From: Polaribacter sargassicola
GTDB lineage: Bacteria > Bacteroidota > Bacteroidia > Flavobacteriales > Flavobacteriaceae
Assembly (NCBI RefSeq): GCF_021991835.1
Contig: NZ_JAHDAU010000003.1
Span: 248,001-312,000 of the forward strand
Direction of reading: 5' to 3'
Length of the DNA stretch: 64,000 nucleotides
The notes under the pieces are model-generated. The model was given only the letters and a program-made list of their open reading frames with translations. It was not told the DNA's origin and did not search any database. Of this stretch, positions 8,305 through 17,108 are shown one piece after another. How positions within the stretch are numbered: position 1 is the first letter of the stretch; each line of letters opens with the position of its first letter. A program made the translations under genes and the position numbers.

Positions 8305-10518
8305 ATGAAAGAACAATATAAAATAATAGGCATGACTTGCGCTTCTTGTGCAGTTAGTATAGAATCTCATTTAAAAACACAAAAAGGAGTTATAGATGTT
8401 GCTGTAAATTACCCTAACAAATCTTTAAATATTTCTTACAATAAAAATGACATCAACACCGATGTTATTTCTAAAAAAGTAAAAGAAATTGGTTTTACAT
8501 TAATGGTTAATACCAACGAAGATTCTATAAAAAATTTTAAAAACTTAGAAGAAAAACGATTAGCTGCACTTAAGTATAAATTAATTTTTGCTAGTGTATT
8601 TGCAATTCCTGTTTTTATAATTTCTATGTTTTTAAAAGACATAATTCCATATCAAAATTATGTTTTGTTAATACTTTCGCTTCCTGTTATTTTTTATAGT
8701 GGTGCAGAATTTTACAAAATTGCATGGAAAAGATTGCTACAGTTTTCTACAAATATGGATACACTTGTAGCATTAAGTACAGGTATTGCTTTTTTATTTA
8801 GTGTATTTAATACTGTAAACCCAAATTATTTTTTAAGCAAAGGTTTATTACCACATGTTTATTACGAATCTGCTGTTATTATTATCACTTTAATTTTATT
8901 AGGTCGTTTTTTTGAAGAAAAAGCAAAAAGCAGAACTTCATTTGCAATTAAAAAATTGATGAGTTTACAACCTAAAAAAGTAACGGTTATTAGAAATGGA
9001 GAAGAAAAAACAATTTCTTACAATGATATTATATTAGGAGAATTAATTATTATAAAACCCGGAGATAAAATACCTGTAGACGGAAAAGTAAAAAAAGGAA
9101 CTTCTTTTATTGATGAAAGTATGATTTCTGGAGAACCGATTCCTGTTGAAAAAATAAAAGGAAGCAAAGTATTTGCAGGTACTATAAATCAAAAAGGGTC
9201 TTTAAGGATTATTGCCAATAAAATTGGTGATGAAACATTACTTTCTCAAATTATTAAACTAGTAGAACAAGCTCAATCTACCAAACCTAATATTCAAAAA
9301 ATAGCAGATAAAATTGCTAAAATATTTGTTCCTACAGTTATAGCACTTGCCATAATTACATTTATTACTTGGTACTTACTAGCCCCAGAACTTTTATTAA
9401 CTTATGCATTAGTAACCCCAATTACGGTTTTAATTATTGCATGTCCTTGTGCATTAGGGCTGGCAACACCAACAGCATTAATGGTTGGTATAGGAAAAGG
9501 TGCACAACAAGGTATTTTAATTAAAGATGCACAAGCTTTAGAAACTGCTTATAAGATAGATACTTTAATACTAGATAAAACAGGTACAATTACAGAAGGA
9601 AAACCTAAAGTAACCGATTTAATTTGGGATAAAGAATCAACAACTATAGAATTAGAAAAAATTGTTTTAGCAATAGAATCTCAATCAGAGCATCCTGTTG
9701 CAGATGCAATTGTACAATATTTAAAAGAAAAAAATACAGAAAATATTAGTATCAACTCTTTTAAAAGCATTACTGGTTTAGGTGCAAAAGCGAGCTATAA
9801 CAATACTTTTTACAACATTGGAAATGAAAATTTAATGCTTAAAAATGAGATTATAATTCCAGAAAATTTATCAAAAAAAGCATGTGATTTAAAAAACGAA
9901 GCTAAAACGGTAGTTTATATTAGTAGAGAAAATAAAGTTGTTGGTATAATAGCTGTTGCAGATAAAGTTAAAGAAAGTTCTATTTTAGCTATTAAGAATT
10001 TAATGCAAATGGGTATTAAAGTTTATATGCTTACTGGCGATAATCAACAAACAGCACAAGCAATAGCTAACAAGGTTAAAATAACCAATTTTAAAGCAAA
10101 TGTAACTCCATTAGAAAAAGGATCTTTTGTTAAAAAATTACAAGAACAAAGAAAAGTAGTTGCCATGGCTGGCGATGGTATTAATGATTCTAATGCGTTA
10201 GCACAAGCAGATATTGGTATTGCAATGGCTAACGGAACAGATATTGCTATAGAAAGTGCTAGTATTACTTTAATGCATTCTGATTTAAATCAAATTTCTA
10301 ACGCAATTCAACTTTCTAAAGCAACTATAAAAACCATTAAGCAAAATTTATTTTGGGCTTTTATTTACAATATTATTAGCATACCTATTGCCGCAGGAAT
10401 ACTTTACCCAATTAATGGTTTTTTATTAAACCCAATGATTGCGGGTGCAGCCATGTCTTTAAGTTCTATTTCTGTACTTGCAAATAGCTTACGATTAAAA
10501 AATTTAACAATTAAATAA
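8305..10518 (+). CDS. copA: copper-exporting P1B-type ATPase
   Basis: A 737-aa inner-membrane pump that moves Cu(I) out of the cytoplasm at the cost of ATP. It has one N-terminal HMA domain with GMTCASC (Cys12, Cys15), eight predicted membrane segments, the actuator motif SGEPIPVEK (275-283), the ion-binding CPC (380-382) followed by ALGLATP, the phosphorylation site DKTGT with Asp424, the HP motif SEHPVA, and the hinge AGDGINDSNALAQAD. All catalytic elements are intact. The ATG at 8305 was chosen over a TTG three codons earlier because it begins directly before the HMA strand. The CPC and the second-half residues fit Cu/Ag rather than Zn pumps. Confidence 0.95.
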   Translation: MKEQYKIIGMTCASCAVSIESHLKTQKGVIDVAVNYPNKSLNISYNKNDINTDVISKKVKEIGFTLMVNTNEDSIKNFKNLEEKRLAALKYKLIFASVFAIPVFIISMFLKDIIPYQNYVLLILSLPVIFYSGAEFYKIAWKRLLQFSTNMDTLVALSTGIAFLFSVFNTVNPNYFLSKGLLPHVYYESAVIIITLILLGRFFEEKAKSRTSFAIKKLMSLQPKKVTVIRNGEEKTISYNDIILGELIIIKPGDKIPVDGKVKKGTSFIDESMISGEPIPVEKIKGSKVFAGTINQKGSLRIIANKIGDETLLSQIIKLVEQAQSTKPNIQKIADKIAKIFVPTVIALAIITFITWYLLAPELLLTYALVTPITVLIIACPCALGLATPTALMVGIGKGAQQGILIKDAQALETAYKIDTLILDKTGTITEGKPKVTDLIWDKESTTIELEKIVLAIESQSEHPVADAIVQYLKEKNTENISINSFKSITGLGAKASYNNTFYNIGNENLMLKNEIIIPENLSKKACDLKNEAKTVVYISRENKVVGIIAVADKVKESSILAIKNLMQMGIKVYMLTGDNQQTAQAIANKVKITNFKANVTPLEKGSFVKKLQEQRKVVAMAGDGINDSNALAQADIGIAMANGTDIAIESASITLMHSDLNQISNAIQLSKATIKTIKQNLFWAFIYNIISIPIAAGILYPINGFLLNPMIAGAAMSLSSISVLANSLRLKNLTIK

Positions 10519-10528
10519 ATATAAAATT

Positions 10529-10738
10529 ATGATAACTGTAAAATACAAAACAAACATACACTGCAATAGCTGCATTAAATCTATAACACCTGTGTTAAAC
10601 AATTTAGATAACGTAGATTTTTGGAAAGTAGATTTAGAGCATCCAGATAAAATATTAGAAGTTACTTTAGATGATCATAAAAAAGAAGATATATTAAACG
10701 CTGTTAGTAATGCTGGTTTTAAAATTACAGAAATGTAA
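10529..10738 (+). CDS. small HMA-domain metallochaperone (CopZ-like)
   Basis: A 69-aa protein consisting of a single heavy-metal-associated domain, with the metal loop HCNSCI (Cys12, Cys15) and a beta-alpha-beta-beta-alpha-beta pattern. It lies 10 bases behind copA and is probably co-transcribed, so it most likely hands Cu(I) to the ATPase. The usual GMTC start of the loop is replaced by NIHC. The identity as an HMA protein is clear; the copper role comes from context. Confidence 0.88.
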   Translation: MITVKYKTNIHCNSCIKSITPVLNNLDNVDFWKVDLEHPDKILEVTLDDHKKEDILNAVSNAGFKITEM

Positions 10739-10816
10739 TTAACCAAATTATGATACGACTATCATTTTAAAAATTAATCCTTTAAAAACTTATTAGAAAA
10801 ATAGTTTTAGCATCTG

Positions 10817-10824
10817 TAAATTTG
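10817..10824 (+). promoter_or_regulatory. -7 box of the hydroxylase-like gene
   Basis: TAAATTTG matches the Bacteroidota -7 consensus TAnnTTTG and lies 7 bases before the ATG at 10832, so the transcript would have almost no leader. No convincing -33 element was seen. Confidence 0.45.
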
Positions 10825-10831
10825 TAGTAAT

Positions 10832-11716
10832 ATGAACAAATATTTAGACATCATAAAAAACTCATATACTAGTTATTGGAACTATATAAAACAATCTGTT
10901 TTAATGGAGTTAAATTGGGAAAATTATTTTTACGGTTTAATTATCATTTCTTTAATTGTCTGGGCTTTAGAAGCTATTTTTCCTTGGCGAAAAAATCAAT
11001 CTTTATTTCGAAAAGATTTTTGGTTAGATACTTTTTACATGTTTTTTAATTTCTTTTTATTAAACTTAATTGTATTAATTGCTTTATCTAATACAGCTGC
11101 AGAAATTTTTAATGATATTTTAAGTATCGTTGGGTTGTCTTTATCTAATTTTGAATTATTAGAGATTAACAAGTTGCCTTTTGCCGCTCGTATTTTTATC
11201 TTTTTTATTGTAGTAGATTTTGTACAATGGTGGACACACAGGTTATTACACACCTTTGAGTTTTTATGGAATTTTCATAAAGTACACCATTCTGTAAAAG
11301 AAATGGGGTTTGCAGCACACTTGCGCTATCATTGGATGGAACCTGTAGTCTATAACTCTTTAAAATACATTCCGTTAGCAATAATTGGAGGTTTTTCTGC
11401 ACAAGATGTAGCATTTGTCCATTTTTTTAATATTACTATCGGGCATTTAAATCATGCTAATATTGGTTGGGATTATGGTGTGTTAAAATATGTTTTTAAC
11501 AACCCCAAAATGCACATTTGGCATCATGTAAAAGTATTACCAAAAGAAAGAAAAAATGGTGTAAATTTTGGAATTACCCTAAGCATTTGGGATTATATTT
11601 TTAAAACAAATTATATACCTTACGATGGTAGAGATATTGAGCTAGGTTTTGAAGGCGAAGAAGATTTTCCTAAAGACTTTTTAAAGCAAGAAATGTATCC
11701 TTTGGTAAAAAAATAA
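10832..11716 (+). CDS. sterol desaturase/fatty acid hydroxylase superfamily membrane protein
   Basis: A 294-aa membrane protein with about four hydrophobic segments. It has the di-iron histidine boxes of the superfamily: HRLLH (near 136-140), HKVHH (near 149-153), RYHWMEP with an extra His, and the C-terminal HIWHH (near 229-233). These enzymes hydroxylate or desaturate lipids using O2. The real substrate of this bacterial branch (sterol, carotenoid or fatty acid) cannot be told. It stands alone between the copper genes and a convergent phosphatase gene, with 3 bases between the two stop codons. Confidence 0.87.
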   Translation: MNKYLDIIKNSYTSYWNYIKQSVLMELNWENYFYGLIIISLIVWALEAIFPWRKNQSLFRKDFWLDTFYMFFNFFLLNLIVLIALSNTAAEIFNDILSIVGLSLSNFELLEINKLPFAARIFIFFIVVDFVQWWTHRLLHTFEFLWNFHKVHHSVKEMGFAAHLRYHWMEPVVYNSLKYIPLAIIGGFSAQDVAFVHFFNITIGHLNHANIGWDYGVLKYVFNNPKMHIWHHVKVLPKERKNGVNFGITLSIWDYIFKTNYIPYDGRDIELGFEGEEDFPKDFLKQEMYPLVKK

Positions 11717-11719
11717 GGT

Positions 11720-12451
11720 TTACTTATTTCTTCCTTTTTCATTCGGATATAAATCTGGCAAATTATCACTTTGCACAAACTCTTTTGTATCAATATTTAA
11801 TCCTGTTATTTTACCTTTAAAAGCCGCACCTGTATCTACATTCCAAACATTAGCAATATTCATTGGGTTTGCCTCATTATAATTTGTTGTTGGGGTATGA
11901 CCTATATAAATTTCTTTATAATGTTGTATTCTCTTTGGATAAAAAATAGAATCTTTATCTAAGTTTGTATCCATAGAAACTAGCATTTCCCATAAAGATC
12001 TATCATAATAAAAACTCTCTTTAAATCGCTCTCTTTTTACACCGTGAGACGAAGTAAAACCAGCGTGTAAAAACAATCTATTTTCTTTATCTATATAATA
12101 TAAAAGCAGGTTTTCTAAAAAATTAAGATGTTGTTTTTTTTCTTCATCAGAAAGGCCATCATAACTCTCTAAAGTTTCTTTTCCTCCGTGCAAATACCAA
12201 GTAGGATCTACGTTATTTTTATCTTTTAACCATTTTTGACACCAAACATCATGGTTTCCTTTGATAAAAATACATTCAAAATTTTCTGATAACTGAATTA
12301 GCAATCTAATAACTAAAGAAGATTCACTCCAACCATCTACATAATCTCCCATAAAAATAAGCTTATCCTCTTCTTGTAATTCTAACTTATTTAAAACCTG
12401 AATTAAAGCTTTTAAACCTCCGTGAATATCTCCAATAGCAAAAGTTCTCAT
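11720..12451 (-). CDS. PP1/PP2A-like metallophosphoesterase
   Basis: A 243-aa cytoplasmic phosphatase of the calcineurin-like superfamily with all metal motifs present: GDIHGG (7-12), MGDYVDGW, KGNHDVW, LHAGF, and the last His in YIGHTPT. It resembles bacterial serine/threonine protein phosphatases or symmetrical Ap4A hydrolases. The intact motifs contrast with the degenerate enzyme at 4027-4854. It is the last gene of a minus-strand operon, 32 bases after the barrel gene. Its in vivo substrate is unknown. Confidence 0.9.
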   Translation of the reverse strand: MRTFAIGDIHGGLKALIQVLNKLELQEEDKLIFMGDYVDGWSESSLVIRLLIQLSENFECIFIKGNHDVWCQKWLKDKNNVDPTWYLHGGKETLESYDGLSDEEKKQHLNFLENLLLYYIDKENRLFLHAGFTSSHGVKRERFKESFYYDRSLWEMLVSMDTNLDKDSIFYPKRIQHYKEIYIGHTPTTNYNEANPMNIANVWNVDTGAAFKGKITGLNIDTKEFVQSDNLPDLYPNEKGRNK

Positions 12452-12483
12452 CTTATTTTTTATTTTTTTTTAAGGGAATTAAA

Positions 12484-13758
12484 TTAAAAATACTGACCTA
12501 AACCAAAAACTAAACCTCCTTTAGATTGCCCTAACTTATCTAAAATTCTAAAACCATAATCTATTCTAAAAGTAGCATTGTATATTTTTTTGCTAATAAA
12601 TCTTAAACCAACACCAGAGTATACTCTTAAATTATCTCTTTTAACAAAATCTTTAATTTCTCCTCCTGGGTTTCTCCATGTTCCTCCATCAATAAAAAAG
12701 TTAGATTGTATTACCAACCATTTTTTATCAAAAAGTGTCTTTCTATATTCAGAATTTAAAACAGCAACTGCTGTACCTCTATCTACCAAAATACCAACAC
12801 CTCTTATATTTATATTATTATCTATTGTAAATGGAGCAAAAGGAGATTCTTCATTCGTAGAAAAACCTACACGCAATCTGTTTGCAAAAGTTGCTTTTTC
12901 TGCTATTGTTTTATAAAAGAAAAAATCATTCCATGCGATAAAAAAATCATTCTGAAAAGCATTTTCTGATGTTACAAACTGAGCGTATAAAATACTTTTA
13001 AAACCATTTATATATTGATAATAGTAACTTAAATTATCATGAGTGTAAACAATCTTAAACAACATCTTATCTAAATCTAAATATTGAGGAATAGAAGGTG
13101 ATGTAATTCCGGATAAATATTGATATTTTTCATTAAAAACATTTATACCAAAATTTAATTGATTTTTAAGATTGATTTGATAAATCCCTAAGGCTTCAAA
13201 AGAAATATTATTGTAAAGATAATTTGCGGTTTTATCTCTAAAATAAAGTGGTTCTTCACTTTTCCAGTTTTGATGTGTTAGTGATAAACCCCATTTTTTA
13301 GAAAATAGATTGGGTGCTTTAAAATTGATTCCGTAAGAATCAAATCCATTATGTTGATAAAAACCACCAAAAGCAATATTTCTTCCTAGAAAATTATAAT
13401 CATACAATCCTAATTTATATGAAAATTGCCGATTAGTTGTTGTCCACAAATTAACATCTGGTATAATTGTAAAGTTTTCTTCTACGTATATAAAAACGTT
13501 GTAATTATTTTTATATGCATGAAAAACTTGATAATAAGCATGACTAACAGAAGCCAATCTTTTTAAGGTAATAATGTCTTTTTCTAATGATAAAGAGTCT
13601 AAAACATTTCCTTTTTTTGTTATTATTAGATTTTTTACAAAAGAAGTTTTTGTTTTTTTAAGTCCTTTAATCTTAACATCTGCAATCATTTTTTCTTGCG
13701 AAAACATTTGTGATGTAATCGATAATAAAAGAAGAAATAAAAGGTTTTTAAAACTCAC
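12484..13758 (-). CDS. Omp85/BamA-like outer-membrane barrel with one POTRA domain
   Basis: The 424-aa product has a signal peptide (to about QMFSQ, residue 21). A single POTRA-like domain follows (ADVKIKGLKKTKTSFVKNLI onwards to residue about 95), and then a barrel of about 320 residues. The string NIRGVG near residue 305 corresponds to the conserved (V/I)RG(F/Y) element of the Omp85 lid loop. The last residue is Phe, as in barrels inserted by BAM. It is shorter than BamA (five POTRAs) and closer to small surface-antigen (D15-like) proteins, so insertion or transport of a specific partner is possible. It overlaps the upstream lipoprotein gene by one base, which makes the lipoprotein a candidate partner. 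Confidence 0.82.
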   Translation of the reverse strand: MSFKNLLFLLLLSITSQMFSQEKMIADVKIKGLKKTKTSFVKNLIITKKGNVLDSLSLEKDIITLKRLASVSHAYYQVFHAYKNNYNVFIYVEENFTIIPDVNLWTTTNRQFSYKLGLYDYNFLGRNIAFGGFYQHNGFDSYGINFKAPNLFSKKWGLSLTHQNWKSEEPLYFRDKTANYLYNNISFEALGIYQINLKNQLNFGINVFNEKYQYLSGITSPSIPQYLDLDKMLFKIVYTHDNLSYYYQYINGFKSILYAQFVTSENAFQNDFFIAWNDFFFYKTIAEKATFANRLRVGFSTNEESPFAPFTIDNNINIRGVGILVDRGTAVAVLNSEYRKTLFDKKWLVIQSNFFIDGGTWRNPGGEIKDFVKRDNLRVYSGVGLRFISKKIYNATFRIDYGFRILDKLGQSKGGLVFGLGQYF

Positions 13759-15161
13759 TATTCTGATAAAAATGTTTCTTGTATAAATATATTAACCCAA
13801 TTATCGCTGCTTAAACCTAAAATATCAATATCATACTCATCACTAAAAATTAATGTTGGTGGCGTATCTGTATGTATAAAAGAAGTTACATTAGAATCGT
13901 TGTAATATTGAAACATTTTATCTGTTGTAAAAGTTGCAGAAAGTACTTCGTTATCACTATCTGTTAGTATCTCAAAATATTGTTCACTTGCTTCTGCTGT
14001 TCCGTCTGTCCAAGTAAATTGCGGCATTAATGTCTGCGGATATTCTATAGTAACATCTGTAGACCATTCTGTTGGGCTTGTTTGATTTTTAATTCTTACA
14101 GGTTCTGATTTATATAAAACATCACCAATAACATAGGTTACAATACACCAAGCTTCGTTATCATCATCATCTCTTAAATAACGTCTTAATTTACCACCAT
14201 AAACTGCTGCATCAGACAAATCTTTTCTTCTGTAGTTAGATAAATCTGTTTCATCTACATTTACGTTATCGGTTTCATAATATCTGTATGCAGATGCACC
14301 TACTAAAGGATAATAATACACATAGGTTAAACTATTATCAGAATTATCACTTGCTGCAAAAGCAATGGTTGTATCTATTGCTTTGTCTGTATTTTCATCT
14401 AAATATTCTTGCAAATTTTTAAGAATAAAATTCTCTTGAATTACCAAATTAACCCAATTATCTTCGCTTACGCCCATCATTGTAAAAAGATACTCTGTAT
14501 CTTCTACCAAATCTTCTTCTGGTAATTTATCTTCGTTTATATTAAAAACAACGTTAGAGGTATCGTAAAACTGAAAAAACTTATCTTCTGTATAAGTACC
14601 AGAAACAAAGGTATCATCTTCTGTTTCTGAAATAACTTGAAAATAAATAGCGTTATCTGTAATACCAAAGTCTGACCATGTAAAATTTGGCGTTAGGGTT
14701 TCTGGATATTCTATAGTAACCTCATCTGTCCAACCTGTTGGGTTAGAAGCATTTTTTAAACGAATGGTGTTAGATTTATGTAATTCTCCGTTTAACATAT
14801 AAGTTATTAAACACCAATTATCGTCTTCATCTTCTCTATAAAACTGACCTAATTTGCCTCCAAAAACATCAGAATTTGTTAGTACTTTTCTTCTATAATT
14901 AGAAAAATCTGTTGGATCTACATTTAAACTATCTGCCTCATAATATCTAATATCTGTTGCACCTTCTTCTGGATAATAAAAAATATAAGATTCTGTAGAA
15001 CTTACACTTGCTGCGCATGCAACTACTTCTCCGAAATTACCATCTGAGGTAGCTTCTATATATTCTTGTAGGTTTCTAGGTACTGTAATATCATTATCTT
15101 CTGCACAAGAAAAAAAGAAAAAAGCAACAAAAATAGTTACTAAAAAGGCTTTTGTAGTCAT
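13758..15161 (-). CDS. lipoprotein built of two tandem copies of an unknown domain
   Basis: A 467-aa protein with a lipoprotein signal (FFFFSC, Cys19) followed by acidic residues, which in this phylum often marks surface exposure. Residues 31-249 and 250-467 are clearly the same domain twice. Shared strings are LQEY, YYP..GA..YRYYE, SNYRRK, GGKL, W(C)..TY, VTIEYP(E/Q)TL.P.FTW, FQ(F/Y)Y..SNV and DNWVN(L/I).IQE.F. I do not recognise the family. The domain is rich in Asp, Tyr and Trp, which would suit binding of ligands or cations, but that is only a guess. It sits between a universal stress protein and an Omp85-like barrel in one operon. Confidence 0.85.
   Translation of the reverse strand: MTTKAFLVTIFVAFFFFSCAEDNDITVPRNLQEYIEATSDGNFGEVVACAASVSSTESYIFYYPEEGATDIRYYEADSLNVDPTDFSNYRRKVLTNSDVFGGKLGQFYREDEDDNWCLITYMLNGELHKSNTIRLKNASNPTGWTDEVTIEYPETLTPNFTWSDFGITDNAIYFQVISETEDDTFVSGTYTEDKFFQFYDTSNVVFNINEDKLPEEDLVEDTEYLFTMMGVSEDNWVNLVIQENFILKNLQEYLDENTDKAIDTTIAFAASDNSDNSLTYVYYYPLVGASAYRYYETDNVNVDETDLSNYRRKDLSDAAVYGGKLRRYLRDDDDNEAWCIVTYVIGDVLYKSEPVRIKNQTSPTEWSTDVTIEYPQTLMPQFTWTDGTAEASEQYFEILTDSDNEVLSATFTTDKMFQYYNDSNVTSFIHTDTPPTLIFSDEYDIDILGLSSDNWVNIFIQETFLSE
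13761..14414 (-). repeat. domain copy 2 of the duplicated lipoprotein
   Basis: Codes for residues 250-467. It directly follows copy 1 with no linker and runs to the C-terminus. Confidence 0.85.
14415..15071 (-). repeat. domain copy 1 of the duplicated lipoprotein
   Basis: Codes for residues 31-249. It aligns over its whole length with copy 2 (250-467, bases 13761-14414). The two copies share many identical blocks but carry different small insertions, so the duplication is not recent. Confidence 0.85.
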
Positions 15162-15169
15162 TTATAGTT

Positions 15170-16003
15170 TTAAATTTTAAACGTAATAATTGGCAATGTA
15201 GAATGATTTGTAACATCTTCTGCTATACTACCTGCAAAAATATGAGATAATCCTTTTCTACCATGTGTTATTACAGAAATTAAATCTGCACCTACTGCAT
15301 TAGAAAAATTTAAGATTCCTTTTTCTACAGATCTATCGCATACATAATTAACATTTATTAATCTGTCTGCATTTCCTTCTGCTTCTAATAAGAAATTACT
15401 TGCCATTTTTTCCATTTCTACAGTGGTTTTAAAATTTTCGTTTGGTAAGTTAACGTAAAGAAGTTGTTTTCTTGCATTTAAACAATCTAATGTTTTTAAT
15501 ACGTTTTTATAAGCAGGTATACTTTCTTTAGAAAAATCTGTAGCTACTACAATATCAGAAAAATCTATATTTGCTAGTTCATTTTTAACAACCAAAACAG
15601 GTGCATCTGAGTATCTAACTACTTTTTCTGTGTTAGAACCGATAAAAAAATCTTTTACACCACTTGTACCATGAGAACCCATTATAATTAAATCTGCCTG
15701 TACTTCTTCTACAATAGTATTTATTTCACTAAAAATTTTATAATTTTTAATAATAGGAATCACTTTTATACCTGTTAAATAGTCTTTCTTTAAAAAATCT
15801 TTAACCTTCTTTTCTGCTAATTTTAAAAAGAAAACCGCTTTTTCTTGTTGATAACTAATACTTTCTGTTAAAAACATATCTTGCATATCTAACATGTGCA
15901 AAGCAAATAAAGTAGCATTGTATTTTTTTGCTAATAACGCAGCTGTTTTAAGTGCAAATTCAGAATAATTAGAAAAATCTATGGGTACAATTATGTTTCT
16001 CAT
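15170..16003 (-). CDS. tandem universal stress protein (UspA family)
   Basis: The 277-aa product has two USP domains (about 1-140 and 145-277). Both carry a nucleotide-binding loop: GSHGTSGVKDFFIGSNTEKV in the first domain and THGRKGLSHIFAGSIAEDV in the second, each fitting GxxGx(8-9)GS or a near variant. These cytoplasmic ATP-binding proteins are induced by stress or growth arrest. It is the first gene of an operon (8 bases before the lipoprotein gene), with a flavobacterial -7 box upstream. Why it is paired with envelope proteins is not clear. Confidence 0.92.
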   Translation of the reverse strand: MRNIIVPIDFSNYSEFALKTAALLAKKYNATLFALHMLDMQDMFLTESISYQQEKAVFFLKLAEKKVKDFLKKDYLTGIKVIPIIKNYKIFSEINTIVEEVQADLIIMGSHGTSGVKDFFIGSNTEKVVRYSDAPVLVVKNELANIDFSDIVVATDFSKESIPAYKNVLKTLDCLNARKQLLYVNLPNENFKTTVEMEKMASNFLLEAEGNADRLINVNYVCDRSVEKGILNFSNAVGADLISVITHGRKGLSHIFAGSIAEDVTNHSTLPIITFKI

Positions 16004-16027
16004 AAGAAAGTATTTTAGTATTAATTA

Positions 16028-16035
16028 CAAATTTA
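16028..16035 (-). promoter_or_regulatory. -7 box for the Usp-lipoprotein-Omp85-phosphatase operon
   Basis: Read on the minus strand, TAAATTTG matches TAnnTTTG and lies 24 bases before the ATG of the universal stress gene. The -33 region is only T-rich. Confidence 0.5.
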
Positions 16036-16082
16036 AGGCCCATTTTTTATAATATAAAGAACTTTTATCATGTTTAAAAAAA

Positions 16083-17084
16083 TTATTGATTATATAATTT
16101 TCTAATTAATTCTTCTGCTGGTTTATTTTGTGGCGTAAATCGGTTGTCTTCTACCCCACCAACTCTATCATGTCTATGAAACCATTTCCAAACAAAACCA
16201 CCTGCAAACCAATCTTCACTCCAAAATTGATTGTGTATAGCTTGTAACCCGTTTACTTGAGCTTGTAAATTTATATTACCTTCTATTCTTGCTGCATCCC
16301 AAGGTTTTTTACCTGTATAATCTACACTTCTATAACCAAATTCTGTAAACATTATTGATTTGTTATATTTTTGTTGAACTCCCTTAATTTCATTTTTATG
16401 CGGTTTCCAACCTGCTTCTAAATCTGCTACTGTTGGCGATTTTTTTTCACTTAAAGGAAAATAAGCATCTATGCCTATAAAATCTATCTCGCTCCAAAAA
16501 GGCACTCTTTTGTACTCATCCCAATTGGCTGCGTAGGTAAGTTTCCCTTTGTATATTTCTTTAATTTGTTTGATTAGATTTTGCCAATATTCTGGACGAT
16601 TCATTACAAATTCTTCTAATTCTGTACCAATACAAAAGATATCTGCATTAATTTCTTTAGCTGCTTTTGCATAAGCTAAAATAAAATCTGTGTACGATTT
16701 TTCTAAAACATCCCATTTTTCTTCAGTATCCATTTCTATATCACCAGTAAAATAACCACGGCCAACCCAAAGTTGTGGCTTAACCATAATTTTTACATCG
16801 TTTTTCTGAAATTCTTTTGCATATTGTAGCAAACCACTTCTGGTTTCGCCAAACCATTGTCTGCTTGTATTGTGTTGTACTTTGGGTAATGACAAGTCTC
16901 TTATAAAGCCAAAAGGCATCAATGCAACGTAATTGCTTTGTGCCCTTAAAACTGAGTTTGTATGTGTTGTATCTATTTTATCTCTTGATGCAACAAAACT
17001 TAATCCGTTAATTTTTTTGGTTTGACTTTTACAAGATATTTGTAAAAAGATAAGTGCTAATAAAAGGAGTTTTTGTGTTTTCAT
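16083..17084 (-). CDS. GH113-like glycoside hydrolase, lipoprotein
   Basis: A 333-aa protein with a lipoprotein signal (LQISC, Cys18) followed by a TIM-barrel glycosidase domain. It has IMVKPQLWVG, FCIGTELEEF (candidate acid/base Glu in GTELE), YAANWDEY, IDFIGIDAYFPL and MFTEFGYRS (candidate nucleophile in TEFG), and ends in GGFVWKWFH. These blocks match GH113-type proteins, known for beta-1,4-mannanase activity. Its exact specificity is inferred. The preceding gene (24 bases upstream) is an outer-membrane barrel, and the divergent operon codes for glycosyltransferases, so turnover of a mannose-containing glycan is possible. Confidence 0.82.
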   Translation of the reverse strand: MKTQKLLLLALIFLQISCKSQTKKINGLSFVASRDKIDTTHTNSVLRAQSNYVALMPFGFIRDLSLPKVQHNTSRQWFGETRSGLLQYAKEFQKNDVKIMVKPQLWVGRGYFTGDIEMDTEEKWDVLEKSYTDFILAYAKAAKEINADIFCIGTELEEFVMNRPEYWQNLIKQIKEIYKGKLTYAANWDEYKRVPFWSEIDFIGIDAYFPLSEKKSPTVADLEAGWKPHKNEIKGVQQKYNKSIMFTEFGYRSVDYTGKKPWDAARIEGNINLQAQVNGLQAIHNQFWSEDWFAGGFVWKWFHRHDRVGGVEDNRFTPQNKPAEELIRKLYNQ

Positions 17085-17108
17085 AATCTCCTTAAAAATA
17101 TTCTTTTT

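Noticed and set aside
12578..12916. 112-codon open frame on the plus strand
   Set aside because: Antisense shadow of the Omp85-like gene; low-complexity and without start signals.
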